From positions 62,001 to 126,000 of the forward strand of contig CAVYBK010000011.1 in NCBI GenBank assembly GCA_963766725.1: DNA of 64,000 nucleotides. Reading direction: 5' to 3'. Below are positions 34,016 to 44,386 of this stretch, one piece after another. A program made the position numbers and the translations under genes. Every line of letters begins with the position of its first letter. Within the stretch, counting starts at the first letter, position 1. The notes under the pieces were generated by a model. It was not told the DNA's origin. It ran no database searches and saw only the letters and a list, made by a program, of their open reading frames with translations. Source of the DNA: DATEOR01 sp963766725 (GTDB taxonomy: Bacteria; Actinomycetota; Thermoleophilia; Gaiellales; Gaiellaceae).

Positions 34016-34925
34016 TCGGAACCGGAACCGACTCGATCGGAGGAGCGACGCCGTCGGTCGAAGAAGCCTTGACCCCGTAGTTGCCGGTGGCGCCGCCGGC
34101 GAGGAGCAGGGCGAGCGCAACGTGACCGGGCAAAGTCTCGACGTCGTCCACGCTCGACACGCCCTGCGTACGGTAGAGCTCGATCGCCGACGAATCCGCG
34201 GTCGTCGTCTCGACGCCGACGACCGGCACACCGGATTGCTGTAACCCGCTGATGAGGCCGTCGACCAGGGTCTCCGTCGGCCTCGATTGCGCTTCCTGCT
34301 CGGAGGTCGCATCCTCGGGGGGCGCCCAGGAGCGGACGACGACGACGCCGTCGAGCGCAGGCGTCGTTGCGCCGGAACGCTCCTCCACGAGCATGCTCGA
34401 GAGCGAGCTCCACGTCGGAGTCCCTTCGCCGTCGACGAGCTCCTGCCCGAGTGTGACGCCGAGATTCCCGAAGTCGTCGCCGCTCTCGGCGTACTCGGCG
34501 AGCGTCTGATCGCTCTTCAGCGCGGAATCGAGCTCCCCCGCATCCACTGGGGTGTCGACCGCGATGAGCCGCACCGGACTGCCGGCGCCGGCGTCGGCGA
34601 GCGTGCGCAAGATCGACGAGCGGACGGTCCCGTCCACGGGCCCGGCGAAGAGCACGCCGATGTTCTTGCCGTCGAGTCGTTCCTCCATGAGCGCCGGGTA
34701 GCTGATCTCGAGCAGATCCTCGGCCGCCTTGTTTCGCTTCTCGACGATGTCCGCCCGTCCATTGGCCTGCTGGAGCTGCTCGCTGAGCTGGTCGATCCGG
34801 TCGTGCGCGAACCGGTTGTCGGCCGCCGAGAGCTTCCCGGAGATCGCGACGCCGAGCAGGATGCCCACCGCGAGCGCGATGAATACGGCCGCGAGCGAGG
34901 CCAGGTGATAGCGAAGGTCGAACAT
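34008..34925 (-). CDS. steB: SteB/MctB family envelope protein (copper transporter-like)
   Basis: 305 residues: MFDLRYHLASLAAVFIALAVG is a single N-terminal membrane helix with the family's start, then a coiled coil (about residues 35-70), then a soluble domain with a C-terminal GHVALALLLAGG. In corynebacteria SteB partners SteA at the division septum, while the mycobacterial homologue MctB was linked to copper export. With steA two genes upstream, the cell-division role is favoured. Confidence 0.8.
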   Translation of the reverse strand: MFDLRYHLASLAAVFIALAVGILLGVAISGKLSAADNRFAHDRIDQLSEQLQQANGRADIVEKRNKAAEDLLEISYPALMEERLDGKNIGVLFAGPVDGTVRSSILRTLADAGAGSPVRLIAVDTPVDAGELDSALKSDQTLAEYAESGDDFGNLGVTLGQELVDGEGTPTWSSLSSMLVEERSGATTPALDGVVVVRSWAPPEDATSEQEAQSRPTETLVDGLISGLQQSGVPVVGVETTTADSSAIELYRTQGVSSVDDVETLPGHVALALLLAGGATGNYGVKASSTDGVAPPIESVPVPSG

Positions 34926-34926
34926 C

Positions 34927-35352
34927 TCAAAGGCCGGAAGCAGTGTCGCAGAGGTCGTGCAGCCGGGCGACGGCCTTCGTCGGAAGCGAGCGCACTCCCT
35001 CGGCGTACATGCGCCAGAACGGACCCGACACCCAGGCGGTGGCGGTGGTGTGCCGCCCTTCGTCCTCGAGCCGGATGCCCATGTCGAGCTTCTGCTTCAG
35101 GTCGTGCCAGGCGAGCTCGCTTGCCGGGCTGACGCGGCGGATGACGATGAGGCCGGCGCCGTGCGGCTTTCGCATCAGTCCGGGCCGGAGCGCGCGGACG
35201 ACCGTCCAGCGCGCGTTTTCCTCCAGGCCGCGCCGGTCCGGCTCGACGCCGGTGTAGCCGGGCCACCAGTCCGGAAGGTGGAACGGCTCCGAGACGAGCG
35301 CCCATGCGTCCTCCCGGGGAACGGGGAGGACGAGGGATGCCTCCTTCCTCAC
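34927..35352 (-). CDS. SRPBCC family (START-like) protein
   Basis: 141 residues, START/Bet v1-like ligand-binding fold: EASLVLPVPREDAWALVSEPFHLPDWWPGY is the classic SRPBCC opening, and PFWRMYAEGVRSLPTKAVARLHDLC the C-terminal helix. It is encoded between steA and steB, starting at GTG 35352 in a GTGA overlap with the steA stop, and ending one base before steB. Polyketide cyclase-like or lipid-binding; the ligand is unknown. Confidence 0.8.
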   Translation of the reverse strand: MRKEASLVLPVPREDAWALVSEPFHLPDWWPGYTGVEPDRRGLEENARWTVVRALRPGLMRKPHGAGLIVIRRVSPASELAWHDLKQKLDMGIRLEDEGRHTTATAWVSGPFWRMYAEGVRSLPTKAVARLHDLCDTASGL

Positions 35353-36482
35353 AGCCCGAGGATCGACTGCACCCGCTGCGCGAGAAGCTCGATGAAGCGC
35401 TGGAGATCGGAGGAGACGGCCACGGCGGCGGCGAGCGCGCCGAGCCCTCCGAGGACGAAGAGGAACATCGGGCCCAGGCCGGCGCGGCCGCGGAAGAGGC
35501 TCGACACGCCGCGCGCGTCGATGAGCTTGTCCCCGACCTTGAGGCGCGTGAAGAAGGTCGACGACATCCCCTCCCGGTTCCGTTCGAGGAATTCGAGCAG
35601 GTTGAAGTGGGTGCCGACCGCGACGATCAGCTCCGCGCCCTTCTCGTGGGCGAGGAGGATGGCCACGTCCTCGCTGATCCCGGGCGAAGGCAGCACTGCC
35701 GACGGAAGCCCGAGCCGGTCGATGCGCTCGCGCCCGGGCGCGCGCCCGTCGGTGTAGGCATGGACGATGAGCTCCGCGCCGCTCTGGAGGGCGCGGTCGG
35801 AGACCGAGTCCATGTCGCCCACGATCACGTGCGGCTTGTAGCCGGCCTGGATGAGCGCGTCAGCGCCGCCGTCCACGCCCACGAGAACCGGCCTGAAGTC
35901 CCGGATGTAGGGCTTGACGATCCGCAGGTCGCGCTTCATCCCGGGGCCACGGGCGACGACGAGCGCGTGGCGGTCGCGGAAGCGAGTCTGCACCTCTGGG
36001 AGCCGCACGCCCTCGGAGAGGAGCTTCGCCTCGTCGCGGAGGTAGCGGAGCGTGTTCTCGGCGAAGTTCTCGAGCGCCTCGGTGACGCGGCCGCGCTGCT
36101 CCGCGAGCTCGGTCTCGAGCTCGAACTCGGTGAGCATGTGGCCGGCCGCGAGCCGGGAGCCGTTGCGGAACAGGCTCGAGCCGCGGACGACCAGAGACTC
36201 GCCGTCGCGCACCTCCTCGAAGAGGTCGGACTCGCCGTTCACGTCGATGAGCCGCACGCCGCCGCGGACGAGCTCGAGCGGGCCGGCGTTCGGGAAGCGG
36301 CCGCTCATGGACGGCGAGACGTTGAGGACGACGCGCACGTTCGTGGCCAGGAGCTCCTCCGCGGACACCCGGTCGAGGTCGCGGTGGTCGATGATCGCGA
36401 TGTCGTCCGGCCCGAGGCGCCGCACGAGTCGCTTCGTCCTCTTGTCCAGGCGGGCGGTCCCCGTGAACTCCACGAAACTCAC
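35349..36482 (-). CDS. steA: SteA, cytokinetic ring-associated protein
   Basis: 377 residues, matching the SteA family next to recN in actinobacteria. The N-terminus (RLDKRTKRLVRRL, IAIIDHRDLDRVSAEELL) is followed by a nucleotide-binding-like DPVHPK/thiamin pyrophosphokinase-type core (RPVLVGVDGGADALIQAGYKPHVIVGDMDSVSD) and one C-terminal membrane helix (MFLFVLGGLGALAAAVAV). In Corynebacterium SteA is recruited to the septum with SteB. GTG start overlaps the recN stop (GTGA). Confidence 0.85.
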   Translation of the reverse strand: MSFVEFTGTARLDKRTKRLVRRLGPDDIAIIDHRDLDRVSAEELLATNVRVVLNVSPSMSGRFPNAGPLELVRGGVRLIDVNGESDLFEEVRDGESLVVRGSSLFRNGSRLAAGHMLTEFELETELAEQRGRVTEALENFAENTLRYLRDEAKLLSEGVRLPEVQTRFRDRHALVVARGPGMKRDLRIVKPYIRDFRPVLVGVDGGADALIQAGYKPHVIVGDMDSVSDRALQSGAELIVHAYTDGRAPGRERIDRLGLPSAVLPSPGISEDVAILLAHEKGAELIVAVGTHFNLLEFLERNREGMSSTFFTRLKVGDKLIDARGVSSLFRGRAGLGPMFLFVLGGLGALAAAVAVSSDLQRFIELLAQRVQSILGL

Positions 36483-38122
36483 TGCCGTACCGCCTCGATG
36501 AACTCCGCTCCGCCGAGCATTCTCTCCACCTCTTCCCTTCGTGCGGATTCTGCCAAGCGTTCGATGCGCGTGTGGGTGGGGTCGCCGGGCACTTTTTCGA
36601 CACGGAAGTGGGTTTCCGCGGCGCTCGCGATCTGCGGAAGGTGCGTGATCGTGAGCACCTGGGCGCGTTCGGCAAGGCGTCCGAGCGCCTCCGCGACGGC
36701 GTGCGCCGTGCGACCGCCGATGCCCGCGTCGATCTCGTCGAAGACGATCGTCGGCTCGCCGGCGCCCGCGTGGGCGACCGCGCGAAGCGCGAGGGCGACC
36801 CGGGAGAGCTCGCCGCCCGAGGCCGTCTCGGCGACGGGCGCGAGAGGCAGGCCCGGGTTCGGCCTGATGAGGAACGCGACGGCGTCGCGCCCGCTTGCCC
36901 CGTGCTCGCGCTCCGAGACCTCGGCCTCGAACTCCCCGTCCCCCATGCCGAGCCCCTGAAGCTCGGCCGCAACGGCGTCGCCGAACGCCTTCGCCGAGGC
37001 GCGGCGCGACTCCGACAGTCGGCCCGCGAGGTCCGCCGCGCGGCGCTCGGTATCCGTGAGCGCCTCCTCCGCGGCGGCAAGCGGATCCACTCCCGCCTCG
37101 TGCGCGGCGAGCTCAGCCCGCGCGGCCTCGGCCCGGCTCAGGAGCTCCTCGTAGCTGGCGGCGCCGAAGCGACGGCGTGCGTCCGCGATGCGCTCGAGCT
37201 CGCCCTCGACCTCCTCGAGCCGCCCCGGCTCCGCCTCGAGGGACGAGAGGAAGCCGCGGAGCGAGGAGGTCACCTCCTTGAGCCGCTCCTCTATGTCCCC
37301 GAGGTTGACGTACTCGGCCTGGAGCTCGGGAGCGAGGTTCGTCACCGGCATGAGGGCGTTCGCCGCCTTGGCGAGCTGGTCCACCGCACCCGTCTCGCTC
37401 TGTTCGGAGGAGAGCGCCTCTGTCGCATCGGTGGCGGCCTCGGCCAGCTCGGTGACGTGGCGGAGCCGCTCGCGTTCCGAGCGAAGGGCGTCCTCCGTGC
37501 CCGGCACGAAGCCCTCGGTCCGCTCGATGAGCTGCCGCAGCTCCTCGAGCCGCTCGGCGCGCCCCGCTTCCGCGCTCGCGAGCTCGTCCCGATGCCGGCG
37601 GGCGGCCGCGAGCTCCCGCCAGGCGCGTGCGTGGTCGGCACGCAGACGGAGCTGCTCCTCGCCGACGAACGCGTCGAGGACGTCGAGCTGGAACGACGGC
37701 CGCGCGAGGCGCCGCTGCTCGAACTGGCCCGACATCGCGAGCAGCCGCTCCACGAGCGACGCAAGGTCCTCCCGCGGGACTGCGCGGCCCCAGGCGTAGG
37801 CTCGGGTGCGGCCGTCGGCGAAGACCCGCCGCGCCGCGACGAGTCCGGTCTCTTCCTCCGGCCGGAGCTCGGCGAGGGTGGCGAGCTCCTCGTCCTCGAG
37901 GATCCCGTCCGGGAGATCGAAGTCCGCCTCGACGTACGCCTCGCTCGCGCCCGGCCCGAGGTAGCCGGCGTCCCCGGGCGCGCCGAGGAGGAGCCCGATC
38001 GCCTGGGCGAGGATCGTCTTGCCGGCCCCGGTCTCCCCGGTGACCGCGTTCAGGCGCGGCCCGAAGCCCAGGTCGGCCTCGCGGATGAGGACGAAGTTCT
38101 CGATGCGCAGGCTGCGGAGCAC
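36479..38122 (-). CDS. recN: DNA repair protein RecN
   Basis: About 547 residues, an SMC-like ATPase. LRSLRIENFVLIREADLGFG and the Walker A GETGAGKTILAQAI are at the N-terminus; a long coiled coil covers residues ~150-380; ASGGELSRVALALRAV is the ABC signature and TIVFDEIDAGIGGRTAHAVAE the Walker B. It acts in double-strand break repair. GTG 38122 gives the family start, six bases after the nadK stop. Longer in-frame starts would overlap nadK extensively. Confidence 0.93.
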   Translation of the reverse strand: MLRSLRIENFVLIREADLGFGPRLNAVTGETGAGKTILAQAIGLLLGAPGDAGYLGPGASEAYVEADFDLPDGILEDEELATLAELRPEEETGLVAARRVFADGRTRAYAWGRAVPREDLASLVERLLAMSGQFEQRRLARPSFQLDVLDAFVGEEQLRLRADHARAWRELAAARRHRDELASAEAGRAERLEELRQLIERTEGFVPGTEDALRSERERLRHVTELAEAATDATEALSSEQSETGAVDQLAKAANALMPVTNLAPELQAEYVNLGDIEERLKEVTSSLRGFLSSLEAEPGRLEEVEGELERIADARRRFGAASYEELLSRAEAARAELAAHEAGVDPLAAAEEALTDTERRAADLAGRLSESRRASAKAFGDAVAAELQGLGMGDGEFEAEVSEREHGASGRDAVAFLIRPNPGLPLAPVAETASGGELSRVALALRAVAHAGAGEPTIVFDEIDAGIGGRTAHAVAEALGRLAERAQVLTITHLPQIASAAETHFRVEKVPGDPTHTRIERLAESARREEVERMLGGAEFIEAVRQ

Positions 38123-38127
38123 TGGGT

Positions 38128-38916
38128 TTAGGGGAACACCGAGTGGTAGCGGGTGAAGAAGCTGACCTCGCGGAGAACCGCGAGTGACGCCGTCTCCTCC
38201 CCGATCGACACGGTGATTCCGGCGCCCGGCGCGAGGTCGCCGACGGACTTCCCGTCCACGAGGACGGTCACGTGTTGGGCGGCGGAACGGTTCGTCACGT
38301 TGAGGTCGTGCCCGCGCGGCAGGACGAGCGGGCGGGCGTGAAGGGAGTGCGGCGCCACGAACGTGATCGCCATTGCCTCGAGCCCCCACATCATCACGGG
38401 CCCGCCGTTCGAGAGGTTGTAGGCCGTTGAGCCCGAGGGCGTGCAGCAGATGAGCCCGTCGCAGGGCTGCGAGCCGAGCTCCTCGCCGCCCACCTCCCAG
38501 CCGAGCTCGACCATGCGGCCCGGCTCCGCGCTCGTGACGACCACGTCGTTGACCGCGACCTGCGGCCCGTCGGCGAGGCTCGCGGCGAGCGTGCAGAGCT
38601 CGACCGTCTTGTACTCGCCCGTGAAGACGCGGCGAAGCGCCTCCTCGAGCTGGTGGCCCTCGGCGCTCGTGAGAAAGCCCATGCGGCCGAAGTTCACGCC
38701 GAAGACGGGGGTCGCGGCCCCGAGCGTGGCCCTGAGGGCTCGAAGCATCGTCCCGTCGCCACCGAGCGCGACGACCAGGTCGGGCGAGCCCTCGCCGAGG
38801 GAGGTGAGCTCGACTCCCGCCTCGGCCGCGAGCTCTCGGACGCGGCTCTCCGCATCCCCGATCCGCTCCGGGCGGCCGTGGGTGAAGAGCGCGGCGCAGG
38901 TGACCTTGTCGGGCAC
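38128..38916 (-). CDS. nadK: NAD kinase
   Basis: About 262 residues. The VVALGGDGTMLRALR motif holds the catalytic Asp, GVNFGRMGFLTSAEG follows, and the beta-sandwich domain contains the ADVCTPSGSTAYNLSNGGPV-like diphosphate-binding block (ICCTPSGSTAYNLS). It makes NADP from NAD. I chose GTG 38916, one base after the tlyA stop, rather than a start inside tlyA. It is part of the actinobacterial tlyA-nadK-recN-steA order. Confidence 0.93.
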   Translation of the reverse strand: MPDKVTCAALFTHGRPERIGDAESRVRELAAEAGVELTSLGEGSPDLVVALGGDGTMLRALRATLGAATPVFGVNFGRMGFLTSAEGHQLEEALRRVFTGEYKTVELCTLAASLADGPQVAVNDVVVTSAEPGRMVELGWEVGGEELGSQPCDGLICCTPSGSTAYNLSNGGPVMMWGLEAMAITFVAPHSLHARPLVLPRGHDLNVTNRSAAQHVTVLVDGKSVGDLAPGAGITVSIGEETASLAVLREVSFFTRYHSVFP

Positions 38917-38917
38917 G

Positions 38918-39637
38918 CTAGGCGGCGCGGAGGTAGAGGAAGAACTCACGGTTTCCCTTCGGGCCGGGCAGGCCCGAGTCGGCGGCGCCCTCCACCCGGG
39001 CTCCCCAATCGGCCGCCTGCGCGGCGATCTCGTCGACGACGCGCTTGTGGACCTCGGGGTCGCGGACGACGCCGCCCTTGCCGACCTCCTCTCGCCCCGC
39101 CTCGAACTGCGGCTTGACGAGAACGAGGGCCCGCCAGCCCGGCGCCGTGCAGCCGAGCGCCGGCGGTAAGGCCTTCGAGAGCGAGATGAAGGAGACGTCG
39201 CAGGTGACGAGGGTCGGCCTGAAGGGCAGCTCCCCGCAATCCAGGTTGCGCACGTTCATGCGCTCCATGACCGTGACGCGTGGGTCATCGCGGAGCTTCG
39301 GGTGGAGCTGGCCGTAGCCGACGTCGAGCGCGCAGACGCGCGCAGCGCCCGCCTGGAGAAGGCAGTCGGTGAAGCCGCCGGTCGAGGCTCCGACGTCCAG
39401 GCAGTCTTCTCCCTCGACGTCGACGACGAAGGTCGCGAGCGCATTGGCGAGCTTTTCGCCGCCGCGAGAGACGAAGCGGGGGCCGGACTCGACCTCGATC
39501 TCCGTCGTCTCGTCCACCTGCTCGCCCGCCTTTGCGTGGCCGGGCACCTTTCCGGCGAGGACGAGCGCCTGCGCCTGCGAGCGCGTCTCGGCGAGCCCGC
39601 GCTCGACCATGAGGACATCGAGCCGCTTCTTGGTCAC
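38918..39637 (-). CDS. tlyA: TlyA family rRNA (cytidine-2'-O)-methyltransferase
   Basis: About 239 residues: an S4 RNA-binding domain (KKRLDVLMVERGLAETRSQAQALVLAG) and a class I methyltransferase domain with CLDVGASTGGFTDCLLQ as the SAM-binding loop and VTCDVSFISLSK, VLVKPQFEAGREEVGKGGVVRD after it. The family 2'-O-methylates 16S C1409 and 23S C1920 and affects capreomycin/viomycin susceptibility. GTG 39637 is taken as the start; the frame is open further upstream into ispA. Confidence 0.88.
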   Translation of the reverse strand: MTKKRLDVLMVERGLAETRSQAQALVLAGKVPGHAKAGEQVDETTEIEVESGPRFVSRGGEKLANALATFVVDVEGEDCLDVGASTGGFTDCLLQAGAARVCALDVGYGQLHPKLRDDPRVTVMERMNVRNLDCGELPFRPTLVTCDVSFISLSKALPPALGCTAPGWRALVLVKPQFEAGREEVGKGGVVRDPEVHKRVVDEIAAQAADWGARVEGAADSGLPGPKGNREFFLYLRAA

Positions 39638-39680
39638 GTGGGCAGCGTAACGCCTGCCCTGCGCCGCAATCGTCACGTGT

Positions 39681-40522
39681 TCACGGTGCGCCGGTCGCGG
39701 AATTGTCCCTACGAGCTCGGCCAGGACGGCCGTGTCCGCCGGCAGCTCGGCCAGGCGCTCGTTCACCCGCGCCCGCGCCGCGTCTGCCAGCTCCCGCGCG
39801 CGCTCGAGCCCGTGCAGCGAGACGTACGTGACCTTGCCGGCGGCCTCGTCCTTCCCGGGCGTCTTGCCGAGCTCGGAGGCCGTGCCCGTGGCGTCGAGGA
39901 TGTCGTCGACGATCTGGAAGAGCAGGCCGAGCTCCTCCCCGAAGGCCGCCCACGGCTCTCGCTCGTCGGGCGGGAGGCCCGCGACCGCGACCGCGCACGT
40001 GACCGACGCTCGCAGCAGCCTGCCGGTCTTCAGCTCGTGCAGGTGGACGAGCCCGTCGGCGTCGAGGTCACCGTCGGTCGTCACGTCCACGTACTGGCCT
40101 CCGATCATCCCGAGGGTCGCGGAGGCGAGCTCCCGAGCCGGCGCGGGGCTCTCGTAGCCGAGCACGAGGCGGAAGGCCTCGGTCAGGAGCGCGTCCCCCG
40201 CGAGGATGGCGACGCCTTCGCCGAAGCGCACATGGGAGCTCGGCTGGCCGCGCCGAAGGTCGTCGTCGTCCAGCGCGGGCAGGTCGTCGTGGACGAGACT
40301 GAACGTGTGCACGAGCTCGAGCGCGCAGGCGGCGGGCAGCACCGCGCCAGGGTCTTGCCCGAGCGCCTCGCCGGTCGCCAGGCAGAGAACCGGCCGAATC
40401 CGCTTCCCGCCGCCGAGGAGCGAGTAGCGGAGCGCTTCCTCCAGCTCGCCGAGCTCGTCGGCGAGCGGCAGGCGGGTCAGCTCGACGTCGACGAGCTCAC
40501 GGAGCTCGTCGGGTGACCTCAC
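39681..40522 (-). CDS. ispA: Polyprenyl (farnesyl/geranylgeranyl) diphosphate synthase
   Basis: About 280 residues, all-helical trans-prenyltransferase. GGGKRIRPVLCLATGEALG, the first aspartate-rich motif DDLPALDDDDLRRGQPS with its two-residue insertion (IspA type), and the second motif QIVDDILDATGT are all present. It condenses IPP with allylic diphosphates. As assembled the frame runs on into tlyA without a stop; a shift near 39700 would end it at TGA 39681. GTG 40522 overlaps the upstream small gene's stop. Confidence 0.85.
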
Positions 40523-40710
40523 GCGGGGCCCTCCCGGCGGGCGAGGTCGATCTCGGCCTGGATCTCCTTGGCCAGCTCGGCCAGGCTCTGCAGGACGTCG
40601 ACCGCGCGCTCGGGGTCGCCTTCGGTCGCCTCGAGCTGTGTGTGGGCTCTCTCCAGCCGATCGAGCAGCTCCTGCAGCCGGGCGACCGACTCGGGTTCCT
40701 GCGTGCTCAC
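40519..40710 (-). CDS. Small helical protein resembling exonuclease VII small subunit
   Basis: 63 residues of two amphipathic helices (LQELLDRLERAHTQLEATEG and the LAELAKEIQAEIDLARRE segment), similar in size, pattern and genomic position (nusB - here - ispA) to XseB. No xseA is in the window, whereas xseA normally precedes xseB here, so the identity is uncertain. GTG start in GTGA overlap with nusB; its stop overlaps ispA the same way. Confidence 0.5.
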   Translation of the reverse strand: MSTQEPESVARLQELLDRLERAHTQLEATEGDPERAVDVLQSLAELAKEIQAEIDLARREGPA

Positions 40711-41083
40711 CGTTTCGCCTCCTTTGCGACCTTGCCGAGGATTCCGTTCACGAGCTTGGCAGCGTCCTCCGACGAATAGCGTCGCGCAAGGCGAACCGCC
40801 TCGTCGATCGACACCTCGAGCGGCACCTCGTCCCGGTCGAGCTCGTAGAGCGCGATGCGAAGGATGTTGCGCTCGAGCGCGCCGAGCCGCTCGGGCGGCC
40901 AGGCGCTCGACGCCTCCCCGATTGTCGCGTCGAGCTCCTGCGTCTCGGCGGCGACGCCCTCCGCCAGCTCCTGCGTGTACGGGTCGAGCTCACCTTCGTA
41001 GAGGGATGCGAGCGGCTGTCCGGTCACGTCCCACTGGTAGAGCACGAAGAGGGCCGCGCGCCGGGCGGCGCGGCGTCCGGTCG

Positions 41084-41087
<4 letters not shown>
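40707..41087 (-). CDS. nusB: Transcription antitermination factor NusB
   Basis: 126 residues, all-helical NusB fold: RRAARRAALFVLYQWDVTG at the start, LGALERNILRIALYELDRDEVPLEVSIDEAVRLA and YSSEDAAKLVNGILGKV at the end. It binds boxA RNA with NusE in rRNA antitermination. ATG overlaps the accC stop (ATGA), continuing the efp-accB/C-nusB arrangement of Gram-positive genomes. Confidence 0.93.
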
Positions 41088-42448
<1,361 letters not shown>

Positions 42449-42490
42449 GAACCCTCTCGGCTCGAACTCGGCTCGTTTCGCGCGCCACGC

Positions 42491-42543
42491 GCGCGTCTTT
42501 CAGCGATACGCTCGAAGCGGAGGGAGGCTCGCGGCGGCCCCGG
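42491..42543 (-). repeat. Intergenic repeat, copy B (upstream of accC)
   Basis: Second copy of the element at 6451-6503; the core 42512-42543 differs at two of 32 positions. It sits between the stop of the carboxyltransferase-BCCP gene and the accC start, in the same orientation as copy A relative to dnaE2. Function unknown. Confidence 0.6.
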
Positions 42544-42566
42544 GGGTTCCTCGGCTCGAAACGACA

Positions 42567-44384
42567 CTAGAGGGCGTCGAGCGGACGGCCGTTCAGCGGC
42601 TCGAGCTCGAAGAGGAGCTGCCCGTACTCGACCGCCTGGGCGTTCTCGACGCACACGCTGCGCACGACCGCCTCGACGTCCGCCTTGACCTCGTTCATGA
42701 GCTTCATCGCCTCGAGGATGCAGAGCGTCTGGCCCGGCGCGACCGGATCGCCCTCCTCGACGAACGGCTCGGCCCCCGGCTCCGGCGCGCGGTAGAACGT
42801 CCCCACCATCGGCGACTCGACCCTGATCGTCCCGTCCGCGGGCGGGCCGACCGGCGCTTCGACGTCGCCTGCGGGCTGGGCAACCGTGCCCGCGACCCCG
42901 ACGGCCGGCACCGCCGCCGCCTCGTCGCTGCTGCGCACGGTCACGCGCGTCTCGCCCTCCTCGATCGTGACTTCCCCGATCCCGGACTCCTGCACGATCC
43001 GAATCAGCTCGCGGATCCGCTCCGCTTCGCCCTGCTCGAGCCCGGCCCGAGCCAGGCTCTCGGCATCCGCGCCGCGGCTCCGGATCGAGCGCAGAAGCGG
43101 CTCGGCCTCCTCTCCGAAGAGCGCGAGCAAGAGCAGCTCCTCGTCGCTCGACGCAAGCCCGTCGGCCGCGTCGCGGACGTCGTCCAGCTCGACGGGCGTC
43201 TCCTCGCGGCGCGCGCCTTCGCCGATCAGCTTCACCGCCCGCCGCACGGTCGGGTCGATCTCCGCCGGCGGCGAGCCAAAACGCCCTTCGATGAGATCGC
43301 GGAGCTCGTCCACGACGATCTGCCAGCGCTGCGCCGAGAGCACGTGGAGAACGGCCTGCGACCCGAGAATCTGGCCGATCGGCGAAGCGAGCGGCGGCCA
43401 CCCGCACTCGCGCCGCAGCTCGGCGAGCTCGTCCAGGACCTCGTCGAGCCGATCGGAGAAGCCGTGAGCGCGGAGGTTCGCGTCCAGCTCGGCCACGAGC
43501 CCCGCCGGCAGGCTGTGCTCTGCGGCCCGCACGGCCACGCGCGGCGAGAGCGGCGGTACCGGAACATCGCCGAGCGCGTCGTCCACGAGCTCCGAACCGC
43601 GCCAGAGAGTTTCGAGATCGACGCCCGAGTCCACGCCGAGACCCGCAAGCGATTGCGTCAGCGACTCCGCCGAGACGCGGTGAAGCGAAAGCGCAATCGG
43701 ATAGAGCGCACACGCGATCACCCCTGCGCCCGCCCGGGCCGCCTCGAGCGACGACGCCAGCGCCGCGCCGCCAGCTCCCTGGCAGTGCAGACCGACGGGC
43801 ACCCGGCTCGCCTCGCCGACGCGCTCGACGAGCTCGCGTGCCCTGGCAGGATCGAGGGACCCCGACGGGTCGTGGATGAGGACGCGAGAGGCGCCGAGCT
43901 CCCCGAGGTGATTGGCCCGCTCGAGCAGGACGTCCGTGTCGCCCCCCAGGCCCGGGCTGTACACGAGCCCGACAGCAAGCTCTTTCCCCGCTGCGCGGAT
44001 CGCCTCTGCCGCCTCCTGGAGATTCGCAAGGTCGTTCAGCGGGTCGTGGATCCGGAAGATGTCGATGCCGCTCTCGGCCGCGCTGGCCACGAAGCTGGAG
44101 ACGAGATCTCGGGAGAGCGGACGGGAGCCGACGAGCAGCCGCCCTCGCAGCGCCATGCCGAGCGGCGTCGAGCAGCGCGAGCGGATGGCGCGGATCCGCT
44201 CCCAGGGGCTCTCCACTCCCCGGCGCACCGCAGAGTCGAAGCAGCCTCCGCCCGACACCTCGAGGTACGCGAAGCCGGCCTTGTCGAGGATCTCCGCGAG
44301 CTCGAGGACCCGCGAGGACTGCATCCGCTGCGCGAGAGGCTCCTGCGAGAGGAGCCGGATGCTGGTGTCGACGAGGGCGGGCAC
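42567..44384 (-). CDS. Degenerate carboxyltransferase domain fused to biotin carboxyl carrier protein
   Basis: 605 residues. Residues 1-~435 match the pyruvate/oxaloacetate carboxylase CT (PycB/OadA, 5S) barrel and its C-terminal helices, ending LLLLALFGEEAEPLL. Residues ~455-600 match AccB: IRELIRIVQESGIGEV, then ESPMVGTFYR and biotin site EAMKLM with Lys561. In the CT half Asp6 (DTSIR) and His200 remain, but the usually carbamylated Lys is His171 (LIHDPSG) and the second ligand His is Gln202 (GLHCQG). The DAHQS motif is also lost. BCCP function is likely; CT catalysis is doubtful. It takes the accB place between efp and accC. Confidence 0.8.
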   Translation of the reverse strand: MPALVDTSIRLLSQEPLAQRMQSSRVLELAEILDKAGFAYLEVSGGGCFDSAVRRGVESPWERIRAIRSRCSTPLGMALRGRLLVGSRPLSRDLVSSFVASAAESGIDIFRIHDPLNDLANLQEAAEAIRAAGKELAVGLVYSPGLGGDTDVLLERANHLGELGASRVLIHDPSGSLDPARARELVERVGEASRVPVGLHCQGAGGAALASSLEAARAGAGVIACALYPIALSLHRVSAESLTQSLAGLGVDSGVDLETLWRGSELVDDALGDVPVPPLSPRVAVRAAEHSLPAGLVAELDANLRAHGFSDRLDEVLDELAELRRECGWPPLASPIGQILGSQAVLHVLSAQRWQIVVDELRDLIEGRFGSPPAEIDPTVRRAVKLIGEGARREETPVELDDVRDAADGLASSDEELLLLALFGEEAEPLLRSIRSRGADAESLARAGLEQGEAERIRELIRIVQESGIGEVTIEEGETRVTVRSSDEAAAVPAVGVAGTVAQPAGDVEAPVGPPADGTIRVESPMVGTFYRAPEPGAEPFVEEGDPVAPGQTLCILEAMKLMNEVKADVEAVVRSVCVENAQAVEYGQLLFELEPLNGRPLDAL

Positions 44385-44386
44385 GG

